A DNA stretch of 64,000 bases, taken from the NCBI GenBank assembly GCA_020073145.1, contig JAIQFS010000016.1, positions 78,073 to 142,072 on the forward strand, in the 5' to 3' direction. Numbering within the stretch: the first letter of the stretch is position 1; each line of letters starts with the position of its first letter. Positions 29,140 to 39,024 of the stretch are shown in pieces. Made by a program: the position numbers and the translations under genes. Source of the stretch: Terriglobia bacterium. GTDB lineage: Bacteria; Acidobacteriota; Terriglobia; Bryobacterales; Bryobacteraceae. Under the pieces are notes generated by a model, which saw only the letters and a program-made list of their open reading frames with translations, made no database searches and was not told the DNA's origin.

Positions 29140-29970
29140 ATGTTTCCATCCACGGTGCTGCGCCCCTGGCGATCCGACTTGCGCTCGACGCTGCGGTACC
29201 TGTTGCAGACCGAGGCCCACGTCTATGCTCTGGCGATCGCCGCCAGCGTGCTGCTCTCTTTCTACCCGTTTCTCACGGTGATGCTCTCGTTCTGCCGAAA
29301 CGTGCTGCACTGGCGGGCGGCCGAAGCCGCGATTTATCTGGCGCTCGATGACTTTCTTCCGGGCGACGTCGCGACCTTCATCAAGGGGAATCTGCCATCG
29401 GTTCGGGCCGTGCCGGCGACTTCGATGGTGCTTCTCTTGTTCACCGCGAACGGTGTTTTCGAGCCGCTGGAAGTGGCGTTCAATCGTGCCTGGGGTGTCG
29501 CACGAAACCGGCCGTACTGGAAGAATCAGTTAGTCGCGCTCGGCCTGATTTTCGCGTGCGGGGGGCTGGCTTTGCTTTCGTTCCTGCTGACGGCTCTCAA
29601 TACCGGATGGTTAGGGCAGCCTGGAGGCCCGTTGTCGGCTCTGCAGAACTGGATCAATCTGCTGCTGTTCAAGCTGGCGGCGCTGCCGATTTCCATTCTG
29701 GCGCTGTTCCTGGTGTATTGGCTGCTTCCCAACCGCAAGATCGAGCCGGCGCGAGTGGCCCCGGTGGCCATCCTCGTCGGACTGTTGCTGGAAGCCATGA
29801 AGTACCTGAACCTGCTGGTGTTTCCGCTGCTGCACGACAAAATCCGGCGCGAGTACGGCGTATTTCGCAACTCAGTCACGATCCTGATCTGGAGTTTCGT
29901 GGCGTCGCTGGTGGTGCTGGCGGGAGCCGAGTGGAGCGCGCGGCGCGAACCGCAAGACCCGGAATCCTGA
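29140..29970 (+). CDS. YihY/BrkB-family inner-membrane protein
   Basis: 276 residues with six hydrophobic segments. Recognisable blocks are ASVLLSFYPFLTVMLSF near the start, TANGVFEPLEVAFNRAWGV, and RNSVTILIWSFVASLVVLAG at the end. YihY proteins are inner-membrane proteins of uncertain role, possibly transport. The ATG at 29140 is chosen over a TTG at 29131. The AtzG-like small gene starts 8 bases after its stop, so these may be cotranscribed. Confidence 0.88.
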   Translation: MFPSTVLRPWRSDLRSTLRYLLQTEAHVYALAIAASVLLSFYPFLTVMLSFCRNVLHWRAAEAAIYLALDDFLPGDVATFIKGNLPSVRAVPATSMVLLLFTANGVFEPLEVAFNRAWGVARNRPYWKNQLVALGLIFACGGLALLSFLLTALNTGWLGQPGGPLSALQNWINLLLFKLAALPISILALFLVYWLLPNRKIEPARVAPVAILVGLLLEAMKYLNLLVFPLLHDKIRREYGVFRNSVTILIWSFVASLVVLAGAEWSARREPQDPES

Positions 29971-29978
29971 TCGCGAAA

Positions 29979-30164
29979 ATGAATCGACCAATCGACTGGA
30001 AGGCCGTTGCTGCGGCGCGCGGGCTCGACATCCCCGCGGCCGAACTCGATTTCGTCGTTCAGCGTCAGCAGGCTTTGGATGAGGCCTTTCGTCCCCTGGT
30101 CGAAACGCTGACGCCCGGCCAGGAGCCGGCTTCGGTCTTTCGGCCGGACCCGGAGGTGGAATGA
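29979..30164 (+). CDS. small amidase partner, AtzG/DUF4089-like
   Basis: 61 residues: NRPIDWKAVAAARGLDIPAA, a helix LDFVVQRQQALDEAF, and the tail EPASVFRPDPEVE. The EPA-VFRP ending is the hallmark of DUF4089/AtzG-type small proteins, which bind and stabilise an amidase of the GatA/AtzE kind much as GatC does GatA. Its TGA overlaps the amidase ATG (ATGA at 30161-30164), strong support for a complex. Too short to be safe on homology alone, but context is convincing. Confidence 0.75.
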   Translation: MNRPIDWKAVAAARGLDIPAAELDFVVQRQQALDEAFRPLVETLTPGQEPASVFRPDPEVE

Positions 30165-31555
30165 CCATCGAAGCGGCCGCGCGCGCACTGCGGGAGCGGC
30201 GGGCCTCGTCGGTCGAGCTTACGAATGAGGCGCTCCGGCGCGTGGAACGCCTGAATCCCAAGCTCAACGCGTTCCTCACGGTCACAGCCGACAGCGCATT
30301 GCATCGCGCCCGCCAGGCCGATGCCGAACTGGCCGCCGGTCAGGATCGCGGCCCGCTCCACGGCATCCCCATCGCTCACAAGGATCTGTTCTACACGCGC
30401 GGCGTGCGTACGACCGCCGGTTCCAAGATCTACGAGGATTTCGTGCCCGACCATGACGCCGCCGTGGTGGAACGGTTGGATGCCGCGGGCGCGGTTTCGC
30501 TGGGCAAGCTGCACATGCACGAACTGGCCTTCGGCATCACGTCGAATAACCCGCACTACGGGCCGGTGCGCAATCCGTGGAACCCGGAGCACATTCCCGG
30601 GGGGTCGAGCGGCGGCTCGGGCGTCGCCGTGGCAACTGGCATGGTTTTTGCAGCCACGGGCAGCGATACCGGCGGGTCCATCCGCATTCCGGCGGCCTTC
30701 TGTGGAGTTGTGGGTCTGAAGCCCACCTATGGACGGGTGAGCCGGTTCGGAGCGCTGCCGCTGGCTTTCAGCCTGGATCACATGGGGCCGCTCGCACGCA
30801 CCGTCCGCGATGCCGCGCTCGTGTTCAACGCACTCGCTGGTTTCGATCCTCGCGACCCGGCATCCTCGCGTCACCCAGCGGAGGATTACGTGCCGGCGCA
30901 GGGGTGCAGCATCCGCGGTCTCCGGATCGGCGTCCCCGAAGCATTCTTTCTGGATCGTCTCGACTCGGACGTGGAATCGGCGGTGCGCGGCGCTATCGAC
31001 AAGGCGCAAGAGTTGGGGGCATTGGTTCAGGCGGTCCGGCTGCCGGACATGGCCGCGTTGAGCGCGGTTGGGACGGTGATCCAGCTTGCGGAAGTAGCCG
31101 CCGTGCTTGGGCCGCATCTCGGCCGACGGGAACAAATCGGAACGGATGTGCGGGCCCTGGTGGACCAAGGCCTCCTCCTGTCGGCCACCGATTATGTGAA
31201 TGCGCAGCGTCTCCGCCGGCAGAAGCAACTCGACTTCCTGCGCGTGTGGAACGAAGTGGATTGCCTGCTGACTCCCACCACCGCTGTTCCGGCACCGCGA
31301 ATCGGGGCGACCACGGTGCCGGTCGCCGGCCGCGACGAAGAGGTGCGAGCCGCCGCCACCCGCCTGGTCCGCGGCTTCAACACTCTGGGGTTGCCGGCGC
31401 TCTCCGTTCCGTGCGGCCTGAGCCGCGGCGGACTGCCGGTGGGGCTCCAAGTGGTCGGTCCGGCGTTTCAGGAGGCGCTTCTTCTCCGGGCGGGTGCGGC
31501 TCTGGAAGACAGCGGCATCGGGATTTCGGAGATGAGGCCGCCGCTAAATCCTTAA
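30161..31555 (+). CDS. amidase-signature-family hydrolase (AtzE/GatA-like)
   Basis: 464 residues. The Ser-cis-Ser-Lys triad is complete: Lys74 (IAHKD), cis-Ser149 (GGSSGGSG) and nucleophile Ser173 (DTGGSIRIPA), with the 75- and 24-residue spacings known from GatA. No signal peptide. With its small upstream partner it resembles the AtzE-AtzG pair that hydrolyses 1-carboxybiuret, and related amidases for which the substrate is open; GatA for tRNA amidation is less likely because no gatB is nearby. Confidence 0.88.
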   Translation: MTIEAAARALRERRASSVELTNEALRRVERLNPKLNAFLTVTADSALHRARQADAELAAGQDRGPLHGIPIAHKDLFYTRGVRTTAGSKIYEDFVPDHDAAVVERLDAAGAVSLGKLHMHELAFGITSNNPHYGPVRNPWNPEHIPGGSSGGSGVAVATGMVFAATGSDTGGSIRIPAAFCGVVGLKPTYGRVSRFGALPLAFSLDHMGPLARTVRDAALVFNALAGFDPRDPASSRHPAEDYVPAQGCSIRGLRIGVPEAFFLDRLDSDVESAVRGAIDKAQELGALVQAVRLPDMAALSAVGTVIQLAEVAAVLGPHLGRREQIGTDVRALVDQGLLLSATDYVNAQRLRRQKQLDFLRVWNEVDCLLTPTTAVPAPRIGATTVPVAGRDEEVRAAATRLVRGFNTLGLPALSVPCGLSRGGLPVGLQVVGPAFQEALLLRAGAALEDSGIGISEMRPPLNP

Positions 31556-31866
31556 TACTGTAGGTACTGGAGCTTAATATTCTCCTCAAAACGGTAGACT
31601 TGATGTAAAATTCCATAGCGCGAAAGCGTTACAACGAATTAACAAAGGTTTAGGTACTTGGTAGCCACTTTCACGATGTGGTGCTCCGAAAGAAAACTCG
31701 GGTTTCAGCCCAAAGTGACTTTCCGGATCTACAAGGGCTGGAATCGGAGAAGTGTTGGAATTGCAGAATCAACCATAAAAAACAACAGTTTGCAGTGATT
31801 CTGGGGCTGGCCCGACGCGTGCAAGGGAGCGCGCGGGTGGTTGTAGTTTCTTTGGATGGAGGAAAT
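31556..31866. other. 311-bp AT-richer leader before a TonB receptor
   Basis: No gene is supported here. The stretch is lower in GC than its surroundings and has a good GGAGGA ribosome site just before the ATG at 31867. No promoter pair with clear consensus, terminator or known riboswitch was recognised, although its length and composition suit a regulated leader. Confidence 0.5.
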
Positions 31867-34800
31867 ATGAGAACTCTTCGGCTGTTGGCAATGGGGATGG
31901 TTTTTCTGGCGTGGTGCTTCGGCCAGGCGACGGACGGCATTATTGTCGGCAAGGTTTCGGACGCCTCTGGGGCTGCGGTTTCCGGCGCGACTGTGACCGC
32001 GACGAACACGGCCACGAATGTGAAGTACACGTCGCCGACAAACGAAACCGGGGACTACCGGCTCAACAATGTGCCTGTGGGCCAATACAGCGTTTCGGCA
32101 ACGGCGAAGGGGTTTGCTGCTGCAACGGTAACCGGTGTTCAACTGGATCTGAATCACACAGCGGCCATCAACCTGACGTTGGCGGTCGGTACCGTCACCA
32201 CACAAGTAGACGTCACCGAGTCCAACGCTCTGATCGACACGTCGACGGCCCAGTTACAGACTACTTTCGATTCCCGGACTGCGGTGGAGGTGCCCATGGC
32301 CGCACACGCCGGATTGATCGGCGAGGCCGGCATCTGGAACCTCAGCCTGGTGGGCGCGGGCGTGGCTTCACAGGGCGGCAACGGCCAGGGTACGGGCCCT
32401 TCCATCGGCGGCCAGCGTCCGGAGAACAACAGCTTCAACATTGACGGCGTCCTCAATGATGACCACTACACGACCGGCCCTCAGGTTTACATCTCCAACG
32501 AAGCCATTCAGCAGTTCAACCTGGTGCAGAACAACTTCAGCGCTGAGTTCGGCGGCGGATCGGGCGGGATCTTCAATGTAATCGTCAAGAGCGGCACCAA
32601 CCAGATCCATGGCTCGGTTTATGAGTACATGGCGAATCGCAAACTGGACGCGGTCGACGCCAACAACACGCACCAAGGGGTATACTCGCTGCCGCGCTTT
32701 GACTCCAACCGCCTCGGCGCCTCCATCGGCGGTCCGATTTTGAAAGACAAGCTGTTTTATTTTGGCGATTTCGAGTACGCGCCCCTGGGCCAGGCGTCGC
32801 AGCCGGCCAGTGAAGTGGACGCGCCCACCAGCTTAGGCCTTTCTACCCTCAACAGCATGACAGGTCTGAGCAAGACGAACCTCGGTGTCTTCGAGAAGTA
32901 CGTTCCGGTTGCGACCGCAGCCACCGGTACGACCATTGTGAATGGTGTCGCCATTCCGACTGGCCCGCTCTCGTTCGCCTCGCCCAATTACAACAATCAG
33001 TATGACGCCATTGCGGCGGTGGACTACAACATCAGCAACAAAGATCAGCTTCGCGGCCGCTTTATTTATGCCAATTCCACGGGCATCGATTTCAACGCCA
33101 ACCTGCCCGTGTTCTATGCGCCGAACCCCACGATTAGCAAGAGCATTTCGGTTTCGGAATTCCACAACTTCTCCCCGACGCTGGAGAATGAGCTGCGCCT
33201 CTCCTATAAGCGCAACAACGCTGCCATCCCCACGGGCGGCTTCGACTTTCCGAACCTGAGTGCTTTTCCGAATATCTCCTTCGATGACCTTGGTTTTCAG
33301 ATGGGCCCTGATCCGAACACGCCCAGCGGCTCCATTGAAAATACCGCGCAACTCCAGGAGAACATCACCAAGTCCTGGGGCCGGCATACGATCAAGGCTG
33401 GTTACGCGCTGGTTGACGTCATTCTGACCGGGACGTTTGTGCAACGTGTCCGCGGCGATTACGATTACACCAGTTTGGAGGAGTACTTACTGGACCACGT
33501 GCCATCGGGCAGCGCTTTCGGAACTCCGAACAGCGGCGAACGTACCGTAGGAGCCACCAACGGCGTACCGTTTGGTAACGTGGAGCACTCGTTCTTCGTA
33601 AACGATGATTTCCGCCTGCGGCCGAACCTCACCTTGAACTTCGGTGTCCGGTACGAATACGTCACCGTTCCTGTGGGTTCCCGCTACCAGCAGTACAGCT
33701 CGCCCGCCAATGTCCCGGGTGTCATTTCCTTCGATTCGCCCAAAGCCAATCCCAACGAATGGTCGCCGCGCTTGGGATTCGCTTATTCGCCCGGAACGAG
33801 CGGCCTATGGTCCATTCGCGGCGGCGTCAGCCGTTCCTTCGCCAACACCTACATCAACCTGAACCAGAACGCGTCGCCGGCTTACTTTGCGACCACGGTC
33901 GACGTTGGTCGGACCACTCCGCCCGACAACTTCCTGGCTAACGGTGGTTTGAACTACACGCCGCCGGGTGTTCTGACGCCGGCCGCGGCGCGCGCCGCGA
34001 TCTCGACGTACACGTTCGATCAAACTCGCCCTTACGCACTCAACGGAACCATTGGTGTCCAGCGCGTTCTCGGCCACGACTACACATTGGAAGCACGATA
34101 TGTCTACACCAAAGGCGTGCACCTGTGGAATCAGACCCGCCTGAACGTTGTTACCCCGGTGACTTCAAACTCCTTTATCCCGACTTTCTTGCAGATGCCT
34201 TCGGCGGCTACCTTGGCTGGGCTCAAGAACACTGTGGGATCCCTACTGAGCGCCCCTATCAACGTTCTCGAAAAATACGGCTTCCCCAACAACATCGTCG
34301 GCTATCACCCCTGGGGCAACTCACGGTATAACGGTCTAGCGCTGCAGCTTACCAAGCGCTATTCGAAGAATTTTTCGGTGATCGCAGCCTATACCTGGAG
34401 TCACAACTTCGACGATTCCACGGCCACGAACTTTTCCACCAGTCTATCGCCGCGCCGCGCCCAGGATTACCAGAATATGCGGGCGGAATGGGCCTCTTCG
34501 GCCCTCGACCGGCGCCAACGCCTCACCATCACCCCCATTTATGACTTCAAGCCGTTCCAGGGTAAGAACTGGTTAATGAAGAACGTGATCGGCAACTGGA
34601 ACATATCCGGAACGTACACGTACCAATCGCCGGAGTTTGCGGTGGTGCAAAGCGGTATCGACTCCAACCTGAACGGAGACGCTTTGGATCGTTCGATTAT
34701 CAATCCGGGCGGTGCTGCAGGCAGCGGCAGTAGTGTAGTCGGTTATACAGCGACCGGCCAGTCGGTGTCGACTTTCACCAGCAGGAACAGTTGCCTTGCA

Positions 34801-35175
34801 AGCGCTCTCTGCCAACAGGTAGTAGCCTATGTCGCCAACACTCCTGGCGCGCGCTACATCACGGCCGGACTTGGCGCACTGTCCAACAGCGGGCGCAATA
34901 CGATGCCTTTGGATCACACCAATAACGTTGATGCGGCGCTCATGAAGCGCGTCAATTTCACCGAGAGGGTCAAATTCGACCTGGGCGTCCAGGCGTTCAA
35001 TCTGTTCAATCACTCGCAGTTTGTCGGCGGGTTCCTGAACGACGTCGCCCCGCTCTCGACGGCAGGAGTCAGTACCGCTTGGCTGCAGGCTCGTAATCCC
35101 GCTTTTGGCGATTACAAAGCCTACTTCTCCAACAACTCGCGCGCGGCGCAGCTCGTCGCGCACATCACCTTCTGA
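31867..35175 (+). CDS. Oar-like TonB-dependent receptor with carboxypeptidase-regulatory domain
   Basis: 1102 residues. Signal peptide (LRLLAMGMVFLAWCFGQ), then a CarboxypepD_reg beta-sandwich (about 28-110: IIVGKVSDASGAAVSGATVT to LTLAVGTV), a plug-like region (SFNIDGVLNDDHYTT, FSAEFGGGSGGIFNVIVKSG) and a long TonB-dependent barrel ending in LVAHITF, with a terminal Phe as in outer-membrane proteins. GGAGGA precedes the ATG at 31867. It probably imports large or oligomeric substrates. It is followed by a strong terminator. Confidence 0.92.
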   Translation: MRTLRLLAMGMVFLAWCFGQATDGIIVGKVSDASGAAVSGATVTATNTATNVKYTSPTNETGDYRLNNVPVGQYSVSATAKGFAAATVTGVQLDLNHTAAINLTLAVGTVTTQVDVTESNALIDTSTAQLQTTFDSRTAVEVPMAAHAGLIGEAGIWNLSLVGAGVASQGGNGQGTGPSIGGQRPENNSFNIDGVLNDDHYTTGPQVYISNEAIQQFNLVQNNFSAEFGGGSGGIFNVIVKSGTNQIHGSVYEYMANRKLDAVDANNTHQGVYSLPRFDSNRLGASIGGPILKDKLFYFGDFEYAPLGQASQPASEVDAPTSLGLSTLNSMTGLSKTNLGVFEKYVPVATAATGTTIVNGVAIPTGPLSFASPNYNNQYDAIAAVDYNISNKDQLRGRFIYANSTGIDFNANLPVFYAPNPTISKSISVSEFHNFSPTLENELRLSYKRNNAAIPTGGFDFPNLSAFPNISFDDLGFQMGPDPNTPSGSIENTAQLQENITKSWGRHTIKAGYALVDVILTGTFVQRVRGDYDYTSLEEYLLDHVPSGSAFGTPNSGERTVGATNGVPFGNVEHSFFVNDDFRLRPNLTLNFGVRYEYVTVPVGSRYQQYSSPANVPGVISFDSPKANPNEWSPRLGFAYSPGTSGLWSIRGGVSRSFANTYINLNQNASPAYFATTVDVGRTTPPDNFLANGGLNYTPPGVLTPAAARAAISTYTFDQTRPYALNGTIGVQRVLGHDYTLEARYVYTKGVHLWNQTRLNVVTPVTSNSFIPTFLQMPSAATLAGLKNTVGSLLSAPINVLEKYGFPNNIVGYHPWGNSRYNGLALQLTKRYSKNFSVIAAYTWSHNFDDSTATNFSTSLSPRRAQDYQNMRAEWASSALDRRQRLTITPIYDFKPFQGKNWLMKNVIGNWNISGTYTYQSPEFAVVQSGIDSNLNGDALDRSIINPGGAAGSGSSVVGYTATGQSVSTFTSRNSCLASALCQQVVAYVANTPGARYITAGLGALSNSGRNTMPLDHTNNVDAALMKRVNFTERVKFDLGVQAFNLFNHSQFVGGFLNDVAPLSTAGVSTAWLQARNPAFGDYKAYFSNNSRAAQLVAHITF

Positions 35176-35204
35176 CCGCCGTTCGAATCTCATCGAGTCA
35201 TCAT

Positions 35205-35233
35205 GGGCCGGCTTCCCTGCCGGCCCTTTTTTT
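35205..35233 (+). terminator. Rho-independent terminator
   Basis: GGGCCGGC and GCCGGCCC form a perfect 8-base stem around TTCCCT, followed by seven T. It ends the receptor gene at 35175 and excludes a translation start inside it for the next receptor. Confidence 0.95.
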
Positions 35234-35271
35234 GTGCCCCGTTATATCCTGGAGGCAATAGCGGCGTCGGG

Positions 35272-37752
35272 ATGACAGGGAGTCTTTATCGGCGGAGCGG
35301 TCTGCTCACGCTTCTGGTGTGCGCCTCCGCCTGCGCCCAAGTCCTGGTTTCCGGCCGCGTGGTGGATGAAACCGGAACCGCCGTGGCGGGCTCACGGGTC
35401 GAACTGCAGGGGTCTCCCGGCGCAGTCGCCGCCGTGGCTTCCTCCGATCCGGCGGGCAATTTCAACCTCACTCTCGCGGCCGTGGGCGAATACCAGATTC
35501 GCGCCGAGCGGCAGGGCTTTTACCGCTACCAGGGCAAGGGCCAGCGTTTCGAGGAAGGCTCGAATCAACTCACCATCACTCTCAATCACCTGCAGGAGTA
35601 TTCCGAACGCATCGACGTGACGGTTTCGGCCCCGGTGATCGACCCGCAGCAGCCCGCTGAGCGGAAAGAGCTGGACAACACCGAGATCCAGTCCGTTCCC
35701 TATCCGGCGCCGCAGGATTACCGCAGCGCCCTGCCGCTGATGGACGGCGTGGTGGAGGACAACGCGGGCCGCGCGCACTTCAACGGAGGCGACACCAGCC
35801 AGACCAACTACACGCTCGATGGCTTCAACATGTCGAACCCGGTCACGGGCAACCTCGATACGCGCGTCAATATCGATAGCATCCAATCCGTGGACTTGGA
35901 GAGCAGCCGGTTCTCGGCGGCGAATGGGCGCGGCTCGGCGGGCGTGGTCGATCTGAAGACCAAAATGGGCGATGACCGCTGGCGCTTCGACGGCACTAAC
36001 TTCATCCCGGGCGTTTCGTCCGAAACCGGCCTCCATGTGAATAAGTGGACGCCGCGGCTGGAGGTTTCAGGCCCGCTGGCCAAGAGCCGTGCCTGGTTTC
36101 ACAACGGGTTCGACGCGTTCTACAACGTGGACATCGTCCATGGCCTGCCGCGCGATCAGAACCAAACGCGCGGGTTGACGGTGAGCGACCTCTCGCGTTT
36201 CCAAGTGAATCTGACTCCAGCCAACATTCTGACGGGCAGTTTTCTGATGAACTATTCGGACCGCGACCGCTTTGGCCTGAGCTTCGTGAATCCGGCCGAG
36301 GCCACTACCAATCAGCGGCAGACCCTGTATATGAGCACGGTGCGCGACCAGGCCTATTTTAGCGGCGGAGCCTTGCTGGAGATCGGTTTTGCCGATTCCC
36401 GCGGCCTGTTGCGCGATGTGCCCCAAGGCAATCTGCTGTATCAGATCACGCCGCTCGGCAACCGTGGCAACTATTTCATCAATCGCGACCGCCATCTCTA
36501 CCGGGATCAGTGGCTGGCAAATCTGTTCCTGCCGACGCTCCCTCTGCTGGGCACGCACCAGTTGAAGTTCGGTATTGATTTCGAGCGCGAAGCCTACCAC
36601 GAGAAAGTGGCGCGCAACCCTTACGAGATACTGCGAGACGATAACTCGGTGGCGCGGTATGTTCAGTTCGTCGGCAGCCCTTTCCTGGCCCGTCGGAATT
36701 TCGAAGACGCCCAGTACCTTCAGGATCATTGGACGTTGCGCAAAGACCTGCAGGTGGAAGCCGGTCTGCGGGCGGAGTGGAATGAGATTGTGCGCGATCT
36801 GGAACTGGCGCCGCGTTTTTCAGTGGCCTGGTCTCCAGGGTTTCTGCGGCGCACCAAGTTCTCCGCCGGTTGGGGCGTCTATCACGACGCCATCAGCCTG
36901 GGCCTGATCACCCGTAACCAGGGGCAGACGAGCCTGGCCACCTACTACCCGCCTGGGGGGCCGCCGAGCACGCCGGTTCAGACTTCATTTGCGGTCAACG
37001 AGCAGTCCCTGCAAGTTCCGGTGTACCGGAGTGCGAGCTTCAGTGTCGAGCGGGAGCTGCCCTTCGGGTTCTTCGGCCAGGCGTCCTATACGCGCCGCTC
37101 CGGCTCCAACGGCTTTACCTACGCTGCGTCCAACGCCGCAGCCTCACTCGCGCCGGGAGGCACCGTCGTGTATCAACTGCTCAACCAGCGCCGGGAGCGG
37201 TACGACGCTTTCGATCTGAGCTTGCGGCGGACGTTCGCCGGGAAATATGAGTGGTTTGGAGGGTACACCCGGTCGAGCGCCCGCTCCAACGCGGCGGTGG
37301 ACTACAGTTTGGAAAACCCCATCTTTGGCCCGCAATCACCGGGGGCCGCTCCCTGGGATGCGCCCAACCGCTTTCACATGTGGGGATGGGCGCCTCTTCC
37401 GAATCACGCATTGCCGCAGTGGTTCCGGTTTGTGACCCACGAAACCACGGCGGCCTACCTGGTGGAATATCGCACCGGGTTCCCGTTCGGCGTGGTCAGT
37501 GAAGACGGCCTTCTGGCGGGACGGCCGGATTCGCTGCGGTATCCCGGCTACTTCAGCATCAACCTGAGCCTGGAGCGGCGGTTTCACGCGCTCCACGCCT
37601 TGTGGGCGTGGCGTTTCGGATTCAACAACCTGACCAACAACGGCAATCCCAACGCGGTGAACAACGTGTTGGGAAGCCCGGAATTCCTGGCGTACGCCAG
37701 AGGACAGGCCCGCGCCTTCAACGTCCGATTGCGATGGTTGGGACGGAAGTAG
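35272..37752 (+). CDS. Oar-like TonB-dependent receptor, short form
   Basis: 826 residues. Signal (SGLLTLLVCASACAQ), CarboxypepD_reg domain (VSGRVVDETGTAVAGSRVEL to TITLNHLQEY), a plug region (YTLDGFNMSNPVTG, SRFSAANGRGSAGVVDLKTK) and a barrel about 280 residues shorter than the neighbouring receptors. The C terminus is NVRLRWLGRK rather than the usual terminal Phe, so outer-membrane insertion may differ. An ATG at 35203 would lie inside the terminator, so 35272 is chosen. GGAGG lies about 15-20 bases upstream, farther than ideal. Confidence 0.87.
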   Translation: MTGSLYRRSGLLTLLVCASACAQVLVSGRVVDETGTAVAGSRVELQGSPGAVAAVASSDPAGNFNLTLAAVGEYQIRAERQGFYRYQGKGQRFEEGSNQLTITLNHLQEYSERIDVTVSAPVIDPQQPAERKELDNTEIQSVPYPAPQDYRSALPLMDGVVEDNAGRAHFNGGDTSQTNYTLDGFNMSNPVTGNLDTRVNIDSIQSVDLESSRFSAANGRGSAGVVDLKTKMGDDRWRFDGTNFIPGVSSETGLHVNKWTPRLEVSGPLAKSRAWFHNGFDAFYNVDIVHGLPRDQNQTRGLTVSDLSRFQVNLTPANILTGSFLMNYSDRDRFGLSFVNPAEATTNQRQTLYMSTVRDQAYFSGGALLEIGFADSRGLLRDVPQGNLLYQITPLGNRGNYFINRDRHLYRDQWLANLFLPTLPLLGTHQLKFGIDFEREAYHEKVARNPYEILRDDNSVARYVQFVGSPFLARRNFEDAQYLQDHWTLRKDLQVEAGLRAEWNEIVRDLELAPRFSVAWSPGFLRRTKFSAGWGVYHDAISLGLITRNQGQTSLATYYPPGGPPSTPVQTSFAVNEQSLQVPVYRSASFSVERELPFGFFGQASYTRRSGSNGFTYAASNAAASLAPGGTVVYQLLNQRRERYDAFDLSLRRTFAGKYEWFGGYTRSSARSNAAVDYSLENPIFGPQSPGAAPWDAPNRFHMWGWAPLPNHALPQWFRFVTHETTAAYLVEYRTGFPFGVVSEDGLLAGRPDSLRYPGYFSINLSLERRFHALHALWAWRFGFNNLTNNGNPNAVNNVLGSPEFLAYARGQARAFNVRLRWLGRK

Positions 37753-37770
37753 GAGAGCCGCGGTGGAAGG

Positions 37771-39024
37771 CTACTCCGCCGGAAGGCCCGGAGTCTGGAG
37801 AGCTTTGGCGCGCTTTCGGACCGCGGCCGCATCCTGAGGCCGTTTTGCGTCGTCGAGCAGGCGGGCGTAGTTTTCGAGCGCTCGGAGGAAGCGGGCGTCT
37901 TTCGATCCCACGGATTTTTCGAGCGGCGGGATCGTGGCCAGGGCGAGCTTCTCGGATTCGGTGAACCGGCGTTGGGCGCGGAGAACGTCCGCCAGTTCAT
38001 TGCGGGCCACCAAGAACAGAGGGTCCTCTCTGGTGTAGGAAGATTCGAGGAGGCTGGCCGCGCGGCGATACAAATCTTCGGCGCCCGACTCCCGACCGCG
38101 CTCATGGTAGAAGGCGGCCAGGTTCATGAAACCTTTGGCGACGTTGGGGTGTTGCGGCCCAAGCGCGTTCTTCCAGAGGTCGATGGCGCGCCGGTAGTAT
38201 TTTTCAGCATCGAGATACCTGCCTTGGAAGCGGCGGATCTGAGCAAAGTTGTTGGACAGGGTGGCGCGCAGCGAATCACTAATGCCGGCCTCTCCTTCGG
38301 CCAGCCGGAAAGCCCGCCGGAGAAACTGTTCGGCCTCCGCCAGGCGGCCCTGTTTGAGCGCCGTCACCGCCCGGTCGTTATAAGAAGTGACGGAATGAGT
38401 GGCGGTGTCTGCGGGGTCTTCGGGGGAAGAGAGGAGAGTCTCTGCCTCCCGGTAGCGGCCGAGATCGACGTCGATCGATGCAAACATCAGGTCGGTGATG
38501 CGCCGTTCACCGGCTGCTTCCTCGGGATGGTGATCGAAGATCCGGGCGGCGCGCTGGGCGAATGGCTCCGCTTGCGGCGCCTGATTCCAGGCTCGGTAAA
38601 GAGCCGCGAGATGGAGGGCAGCACTGCCGGCCTCCATGCTATCGGGGCCGGTGCTGGCCTCTGCGTCGCGGAGGCAGTGCAAGAGCAGGGGCTCTGCTTC
38701 CGCGTAACGGCCAAGGAGGATTAAGAGGCCGCCGAGGTTGCCGCGGGTGATCGCCGCCTGCGCGGCGGCGCCGGATCCGCAGGCTTCGAGAGCCTGCCGA
38801 TACAGCGATTCAGCTTCGCGGTAACGGCCGGCGCTTTGCATCTGGAGCGCCAGAGCATGGAGTTGGGCCGGATCGGAAACATGCGGCGGTTCGATGGGGT
38901 CTTCGGTGGGGTCTTCGGTGACCACGCTTGGCCCTGGCTTCTCGAAGATGTTGGTTTCGTAGGCGCCGGCCTGCCAAGCGGCAGCTTCCATCGCGCCCAC
39001 GAGAGCCCAGAGCAGAACTCGCAC
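37771..39024 (-). CDS. exported TPR-repeat protein
   Basis: About 417 residues. A GTG at 39024 gives a signal-like start (RVLLWALVGAMEAAAWQAG), followed by an acidic linker (TEDPTEDPIEPP) and about nine tetratricopeptide repeats, for example AGRYREAESLYRQAL, LGRYAEAEPLLLHCL and QGRLAEAEQFLRRAF. The pattern of 42-residue spacing resembles Kinesin-light-chain-type TPRs. It probably binds protein partners in the periplasm. A TTG at 39201 would add 59 less plausible residues. Convergent with the receptor at 35272. Confidence 0.75.
   Translation of the reverse strand: MRVLLWALVGAMEAAAWQAGAYETNIFEKPGPSVVTEDPTEDPIEPPHVSDPAQLHALALQMQSAGRYREAESLYRQALEACGSGAAAQAAITRGNLGGLLILLGRYAEAEPLLLHCLRDAEASTGPDSMEAGSAALHLAALYRAWNQAPQAEPFAQRAARIFDHHPEEAAGERRITDLMFASIDVDLGRYREAETLLSSPEDPADTATHSVTSYNDRAVTALKQGRLAEAEQFLRRAFRLAEGEAGISDSLRATLSNNFAQIRRFQGRYLDAEKYYRRAIDLWKNALGPQHPNVAKGFMNLAAFYHERGRESGAEDLYRRAASLLESSYTREDPLFLVARNELADVLRAQRRFTESEKLALATIPPLEKSVGSKDARFLRALENYARLLDDAKRPQDAAAVRKRAKALQTPGLPAE

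Noticed and set aside
30161..31555. GatA of the tRNA amidotransferase
   Set aside because: Triad is shared, but the small partner ends in an AtzG-type EPA-VFRP tail and no gatB is present.
35203..35271. Start of the second receptor at 35203
   Set aside because: That ATG lies inside a strong terminator hairpin; the signal peptide begins after 35272.
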